Source of the DNA: Nitrosomonas mobilis
GTDB lineage: Bacteria; Pseudomonadota; Gammaproteobacteria; Burkholderiales; Nitrosomonadaceae
Direction: 5' to 3'
Assembly (NCBI RefSeq): GCF_900103035.1
Contig: NZ_FMWO01000041.1
Span: 1 to 64,000 of the forward strand
DNA length: 64,000 nt
Shown: one piece after another, positions 48,140 to 57,171 of the stretch
Numbering within the stretch: the first letter of the stretch is position 1
Layout of the letters: every line of letters starts with the position of its first letter
Translations under genes and position numbers: made by a program
Notes under the pieces: generated by a model
What the model saw: only the letters and a program-made list of their open reading frames with translations
The model's database searches: none
What the model was told of the DNA's origin: nothing

Positions 48140-49642
48140 TTGAGCCTGTTCCCTGTGAAGCCTTCTTCTTTGCGCAAAAAATTGCGCGCACTGTTCATTA
48201 CTCCCGAAATCTTTCCGCTATGCAAAACCGGAGGACTAGGTGACGTCAGTGCTGCCCTGCCTGCAGCACTTCGCGATCTTAACATCGATATCCGTATTTT
48301 GTTGCCAGGCTATCCGTCAGTATTATCCGGGTTAAAAGTCAAACGCAAACTGGCCGAATTCAATTTCTCGCCACATTTTCCGGTCGCTACGCTGATTGCA
48401 TCCCGACTACAGGTACATGTGAACGACTATGTTCCTATCTATGTAATTGATTGTCCGGAATTATATAAACGAGAGGGCGGGCCTTACAGCAACGCTGCCG
48501 GAGAGGACTGGCCGGATAATGCCCAGCGTTTTGGCCTGCTATCCAGAATCGGTGCGCTGCTGGCAAGTGACGCCAGCCCACTGGCTTGGATACCTGAAGT
48601 TGTTCACTGCAATGACTGGCAGAGTGGTCTGACACCGGCTTATCTACATTTTCATGATGGAAAAAAAGCTGCCAGCCTCATGACGCTGCACAATCTGGCC
48701 TTTCAGGGCTGCTTCCCGCCCGGAGAAGTTGGCAGACTTGGATTGCCGTCAGAAAGTCTGAGTATGCATGGGCTGGAATATTACGGCAATATGTCATTCC
48801 TCAAGGCGGGTATTTTTTATGCTAACCACATTACTACCGTCAGCCCCAGCTATGCCGAGGAAATACAGCAAGAAACACTGGGTTTTGGCCTGCAGGGATT
48901 GCTGACTGAACGCCGTAATCATCTGTCCGGCATCCTCAACGGCATCGACACAACTATCTGGAATCCGCAGACCGATCCCTATATTTGCAAAAATTATTCG
49001 ATCAGAACGCTGGCGGCCAAATCTGTTAATAAGCTCGCCTTGCAGCAGTCACTCGGACTAGAAGTCAATATTACCATCCCCCTGTTTGCCGCCATCAGCC
49101 GTATCAGTCACCAGAAAGGCTACGATCTATTGCTGCAGATTGCCCCCATGCTGGAAAAATGGTCTGCACAGCTGGTTGTGCTTGGTAGTGGAAATACTGC
49201 ACTGGAGAATCAGCTGATTGCACTGCAGCAGGCATTCCCAAAAAATATTGTAGTCCGCATTGGCTACGATGAACCGCTGTCACATCAGATCGAAGCGGGC
49301 GCTGATTGCTTCCTGATGCCTTCCCGTTTTGAACCTTGCGGGTTAAACCAGATGTACAGCCAACGCTATGGCACATTACCACTGGTCCATGCCACGGGAG
49401 GATTGCAGGATACTGTCGTGGATACTACGCCCAGAACCATCGCCAATGAGACCGCCAGCGGATTTATTTTTGATGCCGTGACACCACAATCTTTTCTCGC
49501 CGCGATTGAGCGGGCCCTGGCTACCTATGGTAATCGCCGATTATGGCGCAGCCTGCAACGCAATGCTATGCGCAAGGACTTCAGCTGGAAAACGAGCGCA
49601 CTAGCTTATCGCTCGATTTATCAAAAAATTGCATTCAACTAA
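48140..49642 (+). CDS. glgA: glycogen (starch) synthase, GT5 family
   Basis: Transfers glucose from ADP-glucose to glycogen. 500 residues, two Rossmann-type domains. LFITPEIFPLCKTGGLGDVSA carries the KTGGL motif that binds the ADP-glucose phosphate; the C-terminal domain has RISHQKGYDLLLQ and PSRFEPCGLNQMYSQRYGT. TTG 48140 and GTG 48155 are possible starts. Other glg genes are not nearby. Confidence 0.94.
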   Translation: MSLFPVKPSSLRKKLRALFITPEIFPLCKTGGLGDVSAALPAALRDLNIDIRILLPGYPSVLSGLKVKRKLAEFNFSPHFPVATLIASRLQVHVNDYVPIYVIDCPELYKREGGPYSNAAGEDWPDNAQRFGLLSRIGALLASDASPLAWIPEVVHCNDWQSGLTPAYLHFHDGKKAASLMTLHNLAFQGCFPPGEVGRLGLPSESLSMHGLEYYGNMSFLKAGIFYANHITTVSPSYAEEIQQETLGFGLQGLLTERRNHLSGILNGIDTTIWNPQTDPYICKNYSIRTLAAKSVNKLALQQSLGLEVNITIPLFAAISRISHQKGYDLLLQIAPMLEKWSAQLVVLGSGNTALENQLIALQQAFPKNIVVRIGYDEPLSHQIEAGADCFLMPSRFEPCGLNQMYSQRYGTLPLVHATGGLQDTVVDTTPRTIANETASGFIFDAVTPQSFLAAIERALATYGNRRLWRSLQRNAMRKDFSWKTSALAYRSIYQKIAFN

Positions 49643-49663
49643 CCGGGTAAGCTGGAAACAGCT

Positions 49664-50563
<900 letters not shown>

Positions 50564-50592
50564 TCAGGTGACAGCAGCATTTATTTCTACCT

Positions 50593-51114
50593 CTACCGGG
50601 CAATCTGATAAAAAGCTTGTAATCGCACCAGTCTGGCAAGATTAAGTACTCGCCACGACCGACCCTGTCGATCATGATAAATGCCGGTTACAAAAGGACG
50701 AGGGTCATCGCTATCCGGTGACAGAGTAAACTCAGCCATGCTCCTGATCCCGAGCATGCCACCTGTCAAAATGGCACAGTTGGCATGCAGACGCGAAGTA
50801 GCGAGAATTACCCGGTTTTTTATGCTGTGCCCAGTAGTTGGCGCATCTCCGATGAATTGAGTAAGATCGCATAATCCATAAGGATTGCCGTGTACATTGA
50901 TCATACCGAGAAACCAGGAGCGTGTCAGAAATACAGGCGTAATTTTGGGAACGGGTAATACCTCGCCAATTTCGTTCATGCCAACCAGCCAGCGATCATT
51001 CCCAATCAAAAATCCCAATACCGGAATAGTTGCCGGTTGGTTTGGGTTGATTTTGTCGATTTGTGCGTTTAATGCCAGCTGATAGTCCAACATGATGCCC
51101 GGTTTGCTTCTCAT
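50593..51114 (-). CDS. CheW-domain protein, PilI-like
   Basis: 173 residues with one CheW-type domain (about 28-165: IPVLGFLIGNDRWLVGMNEI, GMINVHGNPYGLCDLTQFIG). In type IV pilus chemosensory systems PilI couples the receptor PilJ to the histidine kinase ChpA. Here it overlaps the preceding response-regulator gene by 4 bases, the usual pilH-pilI order, but pilJ and chpA are absent and argB follows instead. The role is therefore inferred from the domain and partner. Confidence 0.8.
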   Translation of the reverse strand: MRSKPGIMLDYQLALNAQIDKINPNQPATIPVLGFLIGNDRWLVGMNEIGEVLPVPKITPVFLTRSWFLGMINVHGNPYGLCDLTQFIGDAPTTGHSIKNRVILATSRLHANCAILTGGMLGIRSMAEFTLSPDSDDPRPFVTGIYHDRQGRSWRVLNLARLVRLQAFYQIAR

Positions 51115-51482
51115 GGAAAATCAAGGTTCTTAATCTTTTGTAATAAATCGTCGATACTCACCGGCTTGGTGATATACGCTCGCGCCCCCTGCCGTAGGCC
51201 CCATATTTTGTCGGTTTCCTGGTCTTTGGATGTGCAGAGAATAACGGGAATATGCCGAGTTTCATCATCCCTGGCTAACATGCGGGTAGCCTGAAAACCA
51301 TTGATTCCCGGCATTACCACATCCATCAACACCAGATCCGGCATGTATTGCTTGATCTTGAGCACACCCTCTTCACCACTTTCAGCAGTTCCAACCTGAT
51401 AACCACCTTTGGTCAGCATTCTGCTCAGGATATGCCGGTCTGTTGGTGAGTCATCAATCACCAGTATCGTGTTGATTATCAT
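51111..51482 (-). CDS. single-domain response regulator, PilH/PilG-like
   Basis: 123 residues, a CheY-like receiver alone. The acidic pocket is Asp10-Asp11 (VIDDSPTDR), the phosphoacceptor is Asp54 (VLMDVVMPGINGF), and the conserved Thr/Lys occur in LCTSKDQ and YITKPVS. Related proteins PilG and PilH steer type IV pilus twitching. It is coupled to the CheW-like gene by an ATGA overlap. Upstream of it lies an epimerase pseudogene. Confidence 0.85.
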   Translation of the reverse strand: MIINTILVIDDSPTDRHILSRMLTKGGYQVGTAESGEEGVLKIKQYMPDLVLMDVVMPGINGFQATRMLARDDETRHIPVILCTSKDQETDKIWGLRQGARAYITKPVSIDDLLQKIKNLDFP

Positions 51483-51587
51483 CTTTTACTTGTATATTAA
51501 ATACCTATCTCAATACTTCTCAAGTAGATTCTTCAATGCTGCAGATAGGGTATCAAATTTGAAGCTAAAATCATATGTCTCCATCAA

Positions 51588-52140
51588 TTATTGAGAGGAG
51601 ATCCGATAGCTATCCAATCCCAGCTCCGCCGCCTCACCGGGAATTAGCCGCGGCACGCCAGTCGGAGTGGTGAGCAGCGCTGGTCGACGCAATACTTCGC
51701 CAAGTATCTGTGCAGATACCAAGTGTCGCACCAGGTTGGGCGCGACCGCATTGACCGAAGCACTGTAACGCGTATTACACGTTGCGTTATGCCATATTGG
51801 AAAATATCATCGAGATGAGAATCCACGGTAGCCATCACCAATACTTCCACCCAGCCCCATCCTGAATAGTGGCAGCAGCTTTCCCAACACACCGCCTTTA
51901 CCCAAGCTCTTCCCCATCAGATGAACGATTCCATCCACATCAGGAAGTGCCTGATCAGGTATCGATTCGTGCCTTATAGTCCCAGTTATACGCAGATGTG
52001 CCGGGTGTCTGGCTGGGCACGTCCAGCGTGGCGACTAAGCACCTTGACTGAATATCCCGATGCTCGCAGACTTGCTACAAGCGGCTGGCCAATCAGGACC
52101 AGTGGCGCCAGTCATCAACGGGTTCATGGCAGGTACGATA
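51588..52140 (-). pseudogene. shattered NAD-dependent epimerase (TIGR01777/YfcH-like)
   Basis: On the minus strand recognisable pieces occur in order but in different frames. Near 52130 is MNPLMTGATG (Rossmann start). Then LIGQPLVASLRASGYSVKVL with SRHAGRAQPDT, PDVDGIVHLMGKSLG near 51910, and GKLLPLFRMGLGG. The C-terminal block VNAVAPNLVRHLVSAQILGE, RRPALLTTPTGVPRLIPGEA, ELGLDSYRISSQ ends at TAA 51588. The middle third is missing. The pattern is that of SDR epimerases of the TIGR01777 family. It cannot be expressed as one protein. Confidence 0.7.
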
Positions 52141-52155
52141 TTTCATAAAGCTTCT

Positions 52156-52620
52156 TTACGGCTGGTTGCTGTGTTGAACGATGCGCGTATGTGCCAATCG
52201 GTCATGCAAAAACTGGCGATCACGGTCGAACAACGCCCACCATAGTCCAATTCCAAAGAAACTGATACCGATGACTGCCATTACATAGCGTTTGACTGCC
52301 TGCTGGACAGTGACCCGGTCATCACCTGTTGTCTCAATCGATACCAGTTTCATCCGCCACGTCTGCATGGCCAGCGTCTGACCACCATGCGTCCAGAACC
52401 AGGTGAAATAAATACCACCGATCGACAGCAGGTAGAACTGAAATAACGGCCTGAAATAAGCGGCGTTCGGATCACGAAAGACGAGATGAAACAGCAGACT
52501 GACTACAAACCATACACCAAGCAACAGGATGAATTCATAGCACAAGGCCAGCACGCGCCGACCGAACCCCGGCACCACTCTTTCTGTTGAAAAATGTGTT
52601 TTATTTAGCAGCTTGGTCAT
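52156..52620 (-). CDS. RDD family membrane protein
   Basis: 154 residues, three hydrophobic segments (RRVLALCYEFILLLGVWFVV; YLLSIGGIYFTWFWTHGG; YVMAVIGISFFGIGLWWALF). The RDD-type layout (paired Arg near the first helix, Asp in the C-terminal DRDRQFLHDRLAHTRIV) is present. Function unknown; some members are proposed transporters. It sits 27 bases after the haem A synthase gene. Confidence 0.85.
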   Translation of the reverse strand: MTKLLNKTHFSTERVVPGFGRRVLALCYEFILLLGVWFVVSLLFHLVFRDPNAAYFRPLFQFYLLSIGGIYFTWFWTHGGQTLAMQTWRMKLVSIETTGDDRVTVQQAVKRYVMAVIGISFFGIGLWWALFDRDRQFLHDRLAHTRIVQHSNQP

Positions 52621-52646
52621 TGCCTTTGATTGTAGCTATCAACATA

Positions 52647-53717
52647 TTAGGTCAATTTACGTGTACACCACAGTACCGCGGTAAACAGCAGGACAGCGCC
52701 AGCCTGATGCGCGGCAGCAAAAGTTAACGGGACTGCTAACAGCAGTGTGGTAATTCCCAATCCCACCTGTATTATCAACGTGAGTAGGAGCAGGTGACAT
52801 GCCAGTCGGGCAGAAGTCGACAAATCTGTCGTGCGGAGGGCTTTGAACCAAAAATAGGGTACTAAAAAGATCAGCAGCCAGGCAATCAGGCGATGATCGA
52901 ATTGCACCGTCGTAATGTTATCGAAAAAATTCCGGTACCAGGGGTCAAGCACGAACAATGCCGGAGGAATCAAGAACCCATCCATCAATGGAAAGGTATT
53001 GTATGCCTTTCCGGCATGGATGCCGGCCACCAGCCCACCAGACAGCACCATGATAAAAACCAATCCGGTCAGCGCCAGCGAGAAATGGCGCAATTTGACC
53101 AAAGATTTGGCAGAGTCTGCGTTGCTGGCATCAGCACTTGCATTTGATCCAGGCGATAACAACCCGGTTGCTACCCAGAACATTGCGGCATAGATAACGA
53201 ATGCCAATCCCAGATGTGCCATCAACCGGTATTGACTGACATGAGTATTCTCTGACAGACCGCTCATTACCATATACCAGCCCATCAATCCTTGCAGCCC
53301 TCCCAGTATAAAAATACCGAACAGCTTGAGGCCCAGCGCACGATCAACCTGCTTGCGCACGATGAAATAAACCAAAGGCACAAAATAGACCAGCCCAATC
53401 AACCGCCCAAGCAAGCGATGGAAGTATTCCCACCAGAATATACCCTTAAACGCATCCAGCGACATGTCCTTATTCACCAGCTCATATTGCGGAATTTTCT
53501 GGTATTTTTCAAACAGGATCACCCAATCCTGTTCGGATAGCGGCGGTATGGTACCAATCAAAGGCTGCCATTCGACGATTGACAATCCCGAACCGGTCAG
53601 TCGAGTCACCCCACCAACAACAACCATCGCAAAGACCAGCACACAACAAATCAGCAACCAAACAGCGATGGCGGTATGGCTGCGCACTGGCAGAACCGGG
53701 ATTGCAGATGTTTTCAT
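52647..53717 (-). CDS. ctaA: haem A synthase, COX15/CtaA family
   Basis: Oxidises the C8 methyl of haem O to make haem A for cytochrome c oxidase. About 356 residues from ATG 53717 (the frame is open to 53759), eight hydrophobic helices. [34 protein letters not shown] and [13 protein letters not shown] contain haem-binding His. The presence of this enzyme implies an aa3-type oxidase in the organism. It is 42 bases after smpB. Confidence 0.93.
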   Translation of the reverse strand: MKTSAIPVLPVRSHTAIAVWLLICCVLVFAMVVVGGVTRLTGSGLSIVEWQPLIGTIPPLSEQDWVILFEKYQKIPQYELVNKDMSLDAFKGIFWWEYFHRLLGRLIGLVYFVPLVYFIVRKQVDRALGLKLFGIFILGGLQGLMGWYMVMSGLSENTHVSQYRLMAHLGLAFVIYAAMFWVATGLLSPGSNASADASNADSAKSLVKLRHFSLALTGLVFIMVLSGGLVAGIHAGKAYNTFPLMDGFLIPPALFVLDPWYRNFFDNITTVQFDHRLIAWLLIFLVPYFWFKALRTTDLSTSARLACHLLLLTLIIQVGLGITTLLLAVPLTFAAAHQAGAVLLFTAVLWCTRKLT

Positions 53718-53759
53718 GGTAGATGAGTTATATGCATGATTGTCAAAATTTATTATCAA

Positions 53760-54218
53760 TCAAGAGTTGTTACGCATGCGCAACAAACGCTGCCGGTCAC
53801 GCTCCCATTCCTTATTTTTCTCGCTTTCACGCTTGTCATGTTGTTTTTTACCTTTGGCCAGGCCAATTTCCAGTTTGATTCTACCTGTTTTATAATGCAT
53901 ATCCAACGGCACAAGGGTATAGCCGGCGCGTTCGACATTTCCGATGAGCCTACTAATTTCAGCCGCATGCAACAATAACTTGCGCGTTCTAACCGGATCC
54001 GGATGAATATGAGTAGAAGCAGCAGGTAAAGGGCTGATGTGACAGCCAATCAGAAATAATTCTCCGCGCCGAATAACAACATAAGCTTCTTTCAGTTGAA
54101 CACGCCCCGCACGAATGGCCTTGACCTCCCAGCCTTCGAGCACCAAACCCGTTTCGTATTTTTCTTCGATAAAGTAATCGTGAAAGGCTTTTTTATTTTG
54201 CGCAATACTCATCGACAA
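53760..54218 (-). CDS. smpB: SsrA-binding protein SmpB
   Basis: Binds tmRNA and delivers it to stalled ribosomes for trans-translation. 152 residues. Motifs: [37 protein letters not shown], and the basic C-terminal tail that inserts into the mRNA channel ([20 protein letters not shown]). Divergent from ratA, as in many proteobacteria. No tmRNA gene was seen in the window. Confidence 0.97.
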   Translation of the reverse strand: MSMSIAQNKKAFHDYFIEEKYETGLVLEGWEVKAIRAGRVQLKEAYVVIRRGELFLIGCHISPLPAASTHIHPDPVRTRKLLLHAAEISRLIGNVERAGYTLVPLDMHYKTGRIKLEIGLAKGKKQHDKRESEKNKEWERDRQRLLRMRNNS

Positions 54219-54370
54219 TTTGTACGGGAAAAAGGAATATGACTTTTAGAAAAATTTCGTTTAGTGTAGCAGCTTTTGGGAAAGGCTGAAAAATGGTCGG
54301 ATAAGATCACGCTACCATTTGATCAGACTTTCCTCTGGCATAACACCATTCGCAAAGGATAATTTAATGT

Positions 54371-54811
54371 ATGGCTGAAATAGAAAAATCCGTGTTAGTT
54401 AGTTATTCGGCAGCACAAATGTTTAATCTGGTAGATACGGTAGAGAACTACCCGGCCTTCCTGCCGTGGTGTTCTGGAGCCTCCATGCAAATACAAGATG
54501 ATGAAGTGGCACATGCAACGATTCACATCAATTATCACCACATCAAACATAGTTTTACCACCAAGAACAACCGACGCCCACCCGAACTAATTCAGATGGA
54601 ACTGCTGGAAGGACCTTTTGAGAAGCTCGATGGGCACTGGCGTTTTATTCCTCTATCAGATAATGCCTGCAAGATTGAATTCAGCCTGCATTACACTTTC
54701 TCGAATAAGCTGCTGGAAAAGGTAGTGGGTCCGGTTTTTTACCTGATCGCCAACAATTTTGTGGAAGCTTTTGTTGCGCGCGCGGAAGCAGTTTATGGCA
54801 CATCAGCCTGA
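54371..54811 (+). CDS. ratA: RatA-type START-domain protein
   Basis: 146 residues, one START/SRPBCC domain (EIEKSVLVSYSAAQMFNLVD, FLPWCSGASM, FEKLDGHWRF). In E. coli RatA binds 50S subunits and blocks 70S formation; other relatives act in coenzyme Q binding, so either role is possible. Divergent from smpB and coupled to ratB, whose start lies inside its 3' end. Confidence 0.9.
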   Translation: MAEIEKSVLVSYSAAQMFNLVDTVENYPAFLPWCSGASMQIQDDEVAHATIHINYHHIKHSFTTKNNRRPPELIQMELLEGPFEKLDGHWRFIPLSDNACKIEFSLHYTFSNKLLEKVVGPVFYLIANNFVEAFVARAEAVYGTSA

Positions 54812-55103
54812 TCCGCCAACCCACATTCCGATTGAAATTACCTGCGCGTTTCCTCAGCACCAGTTCCTGAAAAAACTTGAAGTAGTCGCTGGCACAACCA
54901 TTGCGCAGGCAATCGCGCTATCTGGTATTGAAAAGTTTTTATCGGACAAAAATTGCACAACACAGTTCGTCGGTGTTTTCGGCAAACGCGCGAATATGCA
55001 AACAGTATTGCAAGCCAATGACCGAGTGGAAGTCTATCGCCCGCTGGCAATTGACCCCAAGGAGAAACGCAGAATGCGTTCGGCTGGCCGGCAAAAACGG
55101 TGA
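54795..55103 (+). CDS. ratB: RnfH/RatB family ubiquitin-like protein
   Basis: 102 residues with a beta-grasp fold (IPIEITCAFPQHQFLKKLEV, VGVFGKRANMQTVLQANDRV) and the terminal signature EVYRPLAIDPKEKRRMRSAG. ATG 54795 is used; the frame is open to 54759, within ratA. It overlaps the ratA end by 17 bases. The cellular role of this family is not settled. Confidence 0.9.
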   Translation: MAHQPDPPTHIPIEITCAFPQHQFLKKLEVVAGTTIAQAIALSGIEKFLSDKNCTTQFVGVFGKRANMQTVLQANDRVEVYRPLAIDPKEKRRMRSAGRQKR

Positions 55104-55201
55104 GTTCTATCAATTGGGCCCAACAACGATTGGGATTACTCTGCGCAAGAATAAGAGTACCTAGTTATGAACCTGAAACCGTTTTCGCTATTTTATGCAA
55201 A

Positions 55202-55576
55202 TCAGCTTCCATGTAATTGCCAAAAGTTGGTTGGTGTAAGAATTGGGTATTTATCAACTAAAGTGAGCAGATTCTTATCACCAGTAACGAGGTAATTAGC
55301 GCTTGAAGCCAAAAGTGTTCCAAGAATGAATGATCTGTCACATCTCGCAAGTGCGAATATGACGTTTCCAGCGACTCCACAAAATCTCGAATTTCTTGAT
55401 TAGACGACCCCAAGCGATGATGAAGTCTTGGCAACACGCCGTGTGATTCATCCAAGATATAGTGCGAAAGTATTACATTCAAACTGTCACTTATCCAAGC
55501 AGAGAGTATTTTTCCTGGGATGGAACCAGAAAAGTAGTACGTTTGTATTCAATACAATGCCAAGCTGCGCCATCAC
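55202..55576 (-). pseudogene. dead PIN-domain toxin
   Basis: Minus-strand pieces in separate frames match a PIN-family ribonuclease toxin: VMAQLGIVLNTNVLLFWFHP, then KILSAWISDSLNVILSHYIL, GSSNQEIRDFVESLE, and finally ILGTLLASSANYLVTGDKNL to the stop at 55202-55204. At least two frameshifts separate them. The first catalytic acid (LDTNVL in relatives) is also changed to Asn (LNTNVL). It follows the antitoxin relic. Confidence 0.68.
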
Positions 55577-55580
55577 GGCG

Positions 55581-55712
55581 TTAAGGATGCCTGCTGTCCG
55601 AGATTATTGCTTCAATTTCAGTCATGCCTTCTTATGGTGGAACATTCATATAAGCTTCGGTGATTGATTGGCTGAGGCTGTCTAATGTTAATATGGTTTG
55701 TGTCGTTTTCAT
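55581..55712 (-). pseudogene. dead antitoxin of the PIN toxin pair
   Basis: A 44-codon frame (MKTTQTILTLDSLSQSITEA, then EGMTEIEAIISDSRHP) is interrupted by one in-frame TAA and ends 5 bases before the PIN relic. Position and size fit the antitoxin of a VapBC-like operon. Assigned mainly by context. Confidence 0.5.
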
Positions 55713-56310
55713 TCTTGGTCATGGACCTGATGCCGAGCTTTCGTCGCAACACCTGGCTGGTTTTTCAATCCACGTCGACAGCGTGGCTGGTGAAACTTCC
55801 AGCCCATACAGATCGTCGATCAGTTGCGCGATCCGCGCGAGGGGCAACAGTTGGCCTTGCGTCAGATGAACCGCCAGCGCGCGAATGTTCGGCTCATACA
55901 TACTGCACCGCTCCGCGGACGCCTGAGAGAAATTGACTCTCGTGCAGTTTACCGCATCCGCATTGCAGTCGCAGGGGGCGAGGTCTCCCCACATCCATCG
56001 CAACGCTCCGGTAAGCCATGCTCAATCACCTCGCCCGGTTCCCGCACGCGCTTGAGAGTCATTCCTTTGTGTCTGATCTGGCCACCAGACTTGGCACCCG
56101 AGGGGCGGCGCAGTGAGCGTGTCTTCTTTAGCTCATCGAAGGACGGTGGCGTGCTCGAATTGTGGCGGTCCTTGGATAATTGAGTTTCCGATTCTGACAC
56201 GCGCGCAGTCAAAATCCGAACCTCTCCGAATAACAGGCGGATCAAATCATTCTTTTGATCCGAGGTTAGGAGATTCAGGTTCGCGCGTGACTCGTAGTAT
56301 GGTAAACAAC
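55713..56310 (-). pseudogene. IS66-family transposase (TnpC) N-terminal relic
   Basis: On the minus strand, NLNLLTSDQKNDLIRLLFGE, then LSKDRHNSSTPPSFDELKKT, RRPSGAKSGGQIRHKG and the zinc-site CDGCGE match the start of IS66 TnpC. After a frameshift, YEPNIRALAVHLTQGQLLPL and DDLYGLEVSPATLSTWIE follow, and the match ends near 55735. The catalytic DDE part is missing. It is a truncated, inactive remnant lying next to the toxin-antitoxin relic. Confidence 0.78.
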
Positions 56311-56358
56311 TGACAAGAACTAATTAGTACCTGCTCGGAAACCTCTATCCCAGAAAAA

Positions 56359-56966
56359 CTATGTCTGCATTAAACGTTGAAACTAATTTTCTCTCGTCCG
56401 AGAGCGGCCTGGAGTCCAGCGATGGGCAATTCCGAAGCTATAAGCGACAGACCGGCAGGCGACGGCATTGCTACAGAAAATGACATCCTTAGCCAGAACA
56501 GTCCGCAATGAAAGCTCCAATGAAAGCTCGATTGTCTTTTTATCAAGCACATTCAATATGGAATCCGCTGTTGCACCAGAGCGGTCGCGTACTACCAGCA
56601 CAGACACCTGGTCTTTGCCTGTGCCACGTGTATAGATTTGCTTGCCGCGTTTGCGCGGTGGACGATCCAAGTGACGTTGACCTTTGCAGGAAAGGGGAAA
56701 GGAGGTTTCATCCGCGTTGATGATTTCTTGCAGGCGACTGGCTTTAGTAGCTGCCGGCAAAGTCAGGAACCGATGACACCAGTGAAAACTGGTATTTTTG
56801 TCTGTTCCGCATTGCCTTGCCTGTTTTTTTGACCGCGGCCAAGTTACGATATTTTTCAACCACTCGCGAAAATCAGAGACTTTCATGACTATGACTTCCA
56901 GTCTTAATATTCCAGTTTCCATTCCATTGGACAAAAATACATTTTCAACGTTTAATGCAGACTTAG
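56359..56966 (-). mobile_element. internally deleted IS1595-type element with both inverted repeats
   Basis: A 608-bp element. Its ends are inverted repeats of about 24 bp: CTATGTCTGCATTAAACGTT at 56359 and the complement of CTAAGTCTGCATTAAACGTT ending at 56966. The minus-strand frame (56359-56934) keeps MKVSDFREWLKNIV, HWCHRFLTLPAATKAS, INADETSFPLSCKG and GKQIYTRGTGKDQ. It lacks the zinc-ribbon part and most of the C-terminal third; the C-terminus of the 63.7-kb copy shows what is missing. The second catalytic Asp also appears as Asn (FCSNAV). It could be mobilised only in trans. No flanking target duplication is evident. Confidence 0.78.
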
Positions 56967-57171
56967 CCTAAGTAAATGCATAATACCCCCTTATTTTTAG
57001 CCGCACCGACCCAGATGTTATCCATCGGCTCGGCTGCAAAGGCGCATGCAAGCCCAAAATGAGGGCGTATCCGTTTTTAGACTGTGCTGCTGACTGACAG
57101 CCCCGGCGTTCACAAAGATATTTAAGATATCTGGAGCAAGTTGCGACGATTCTTGAAAGCAGTTACTGGAA
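56967..57171. other. gap between the deleted IS and the antiporter gene
   Basis: No recognised gene. Probably carries the promoter of the antiporter gene. Confidence 0.3.
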
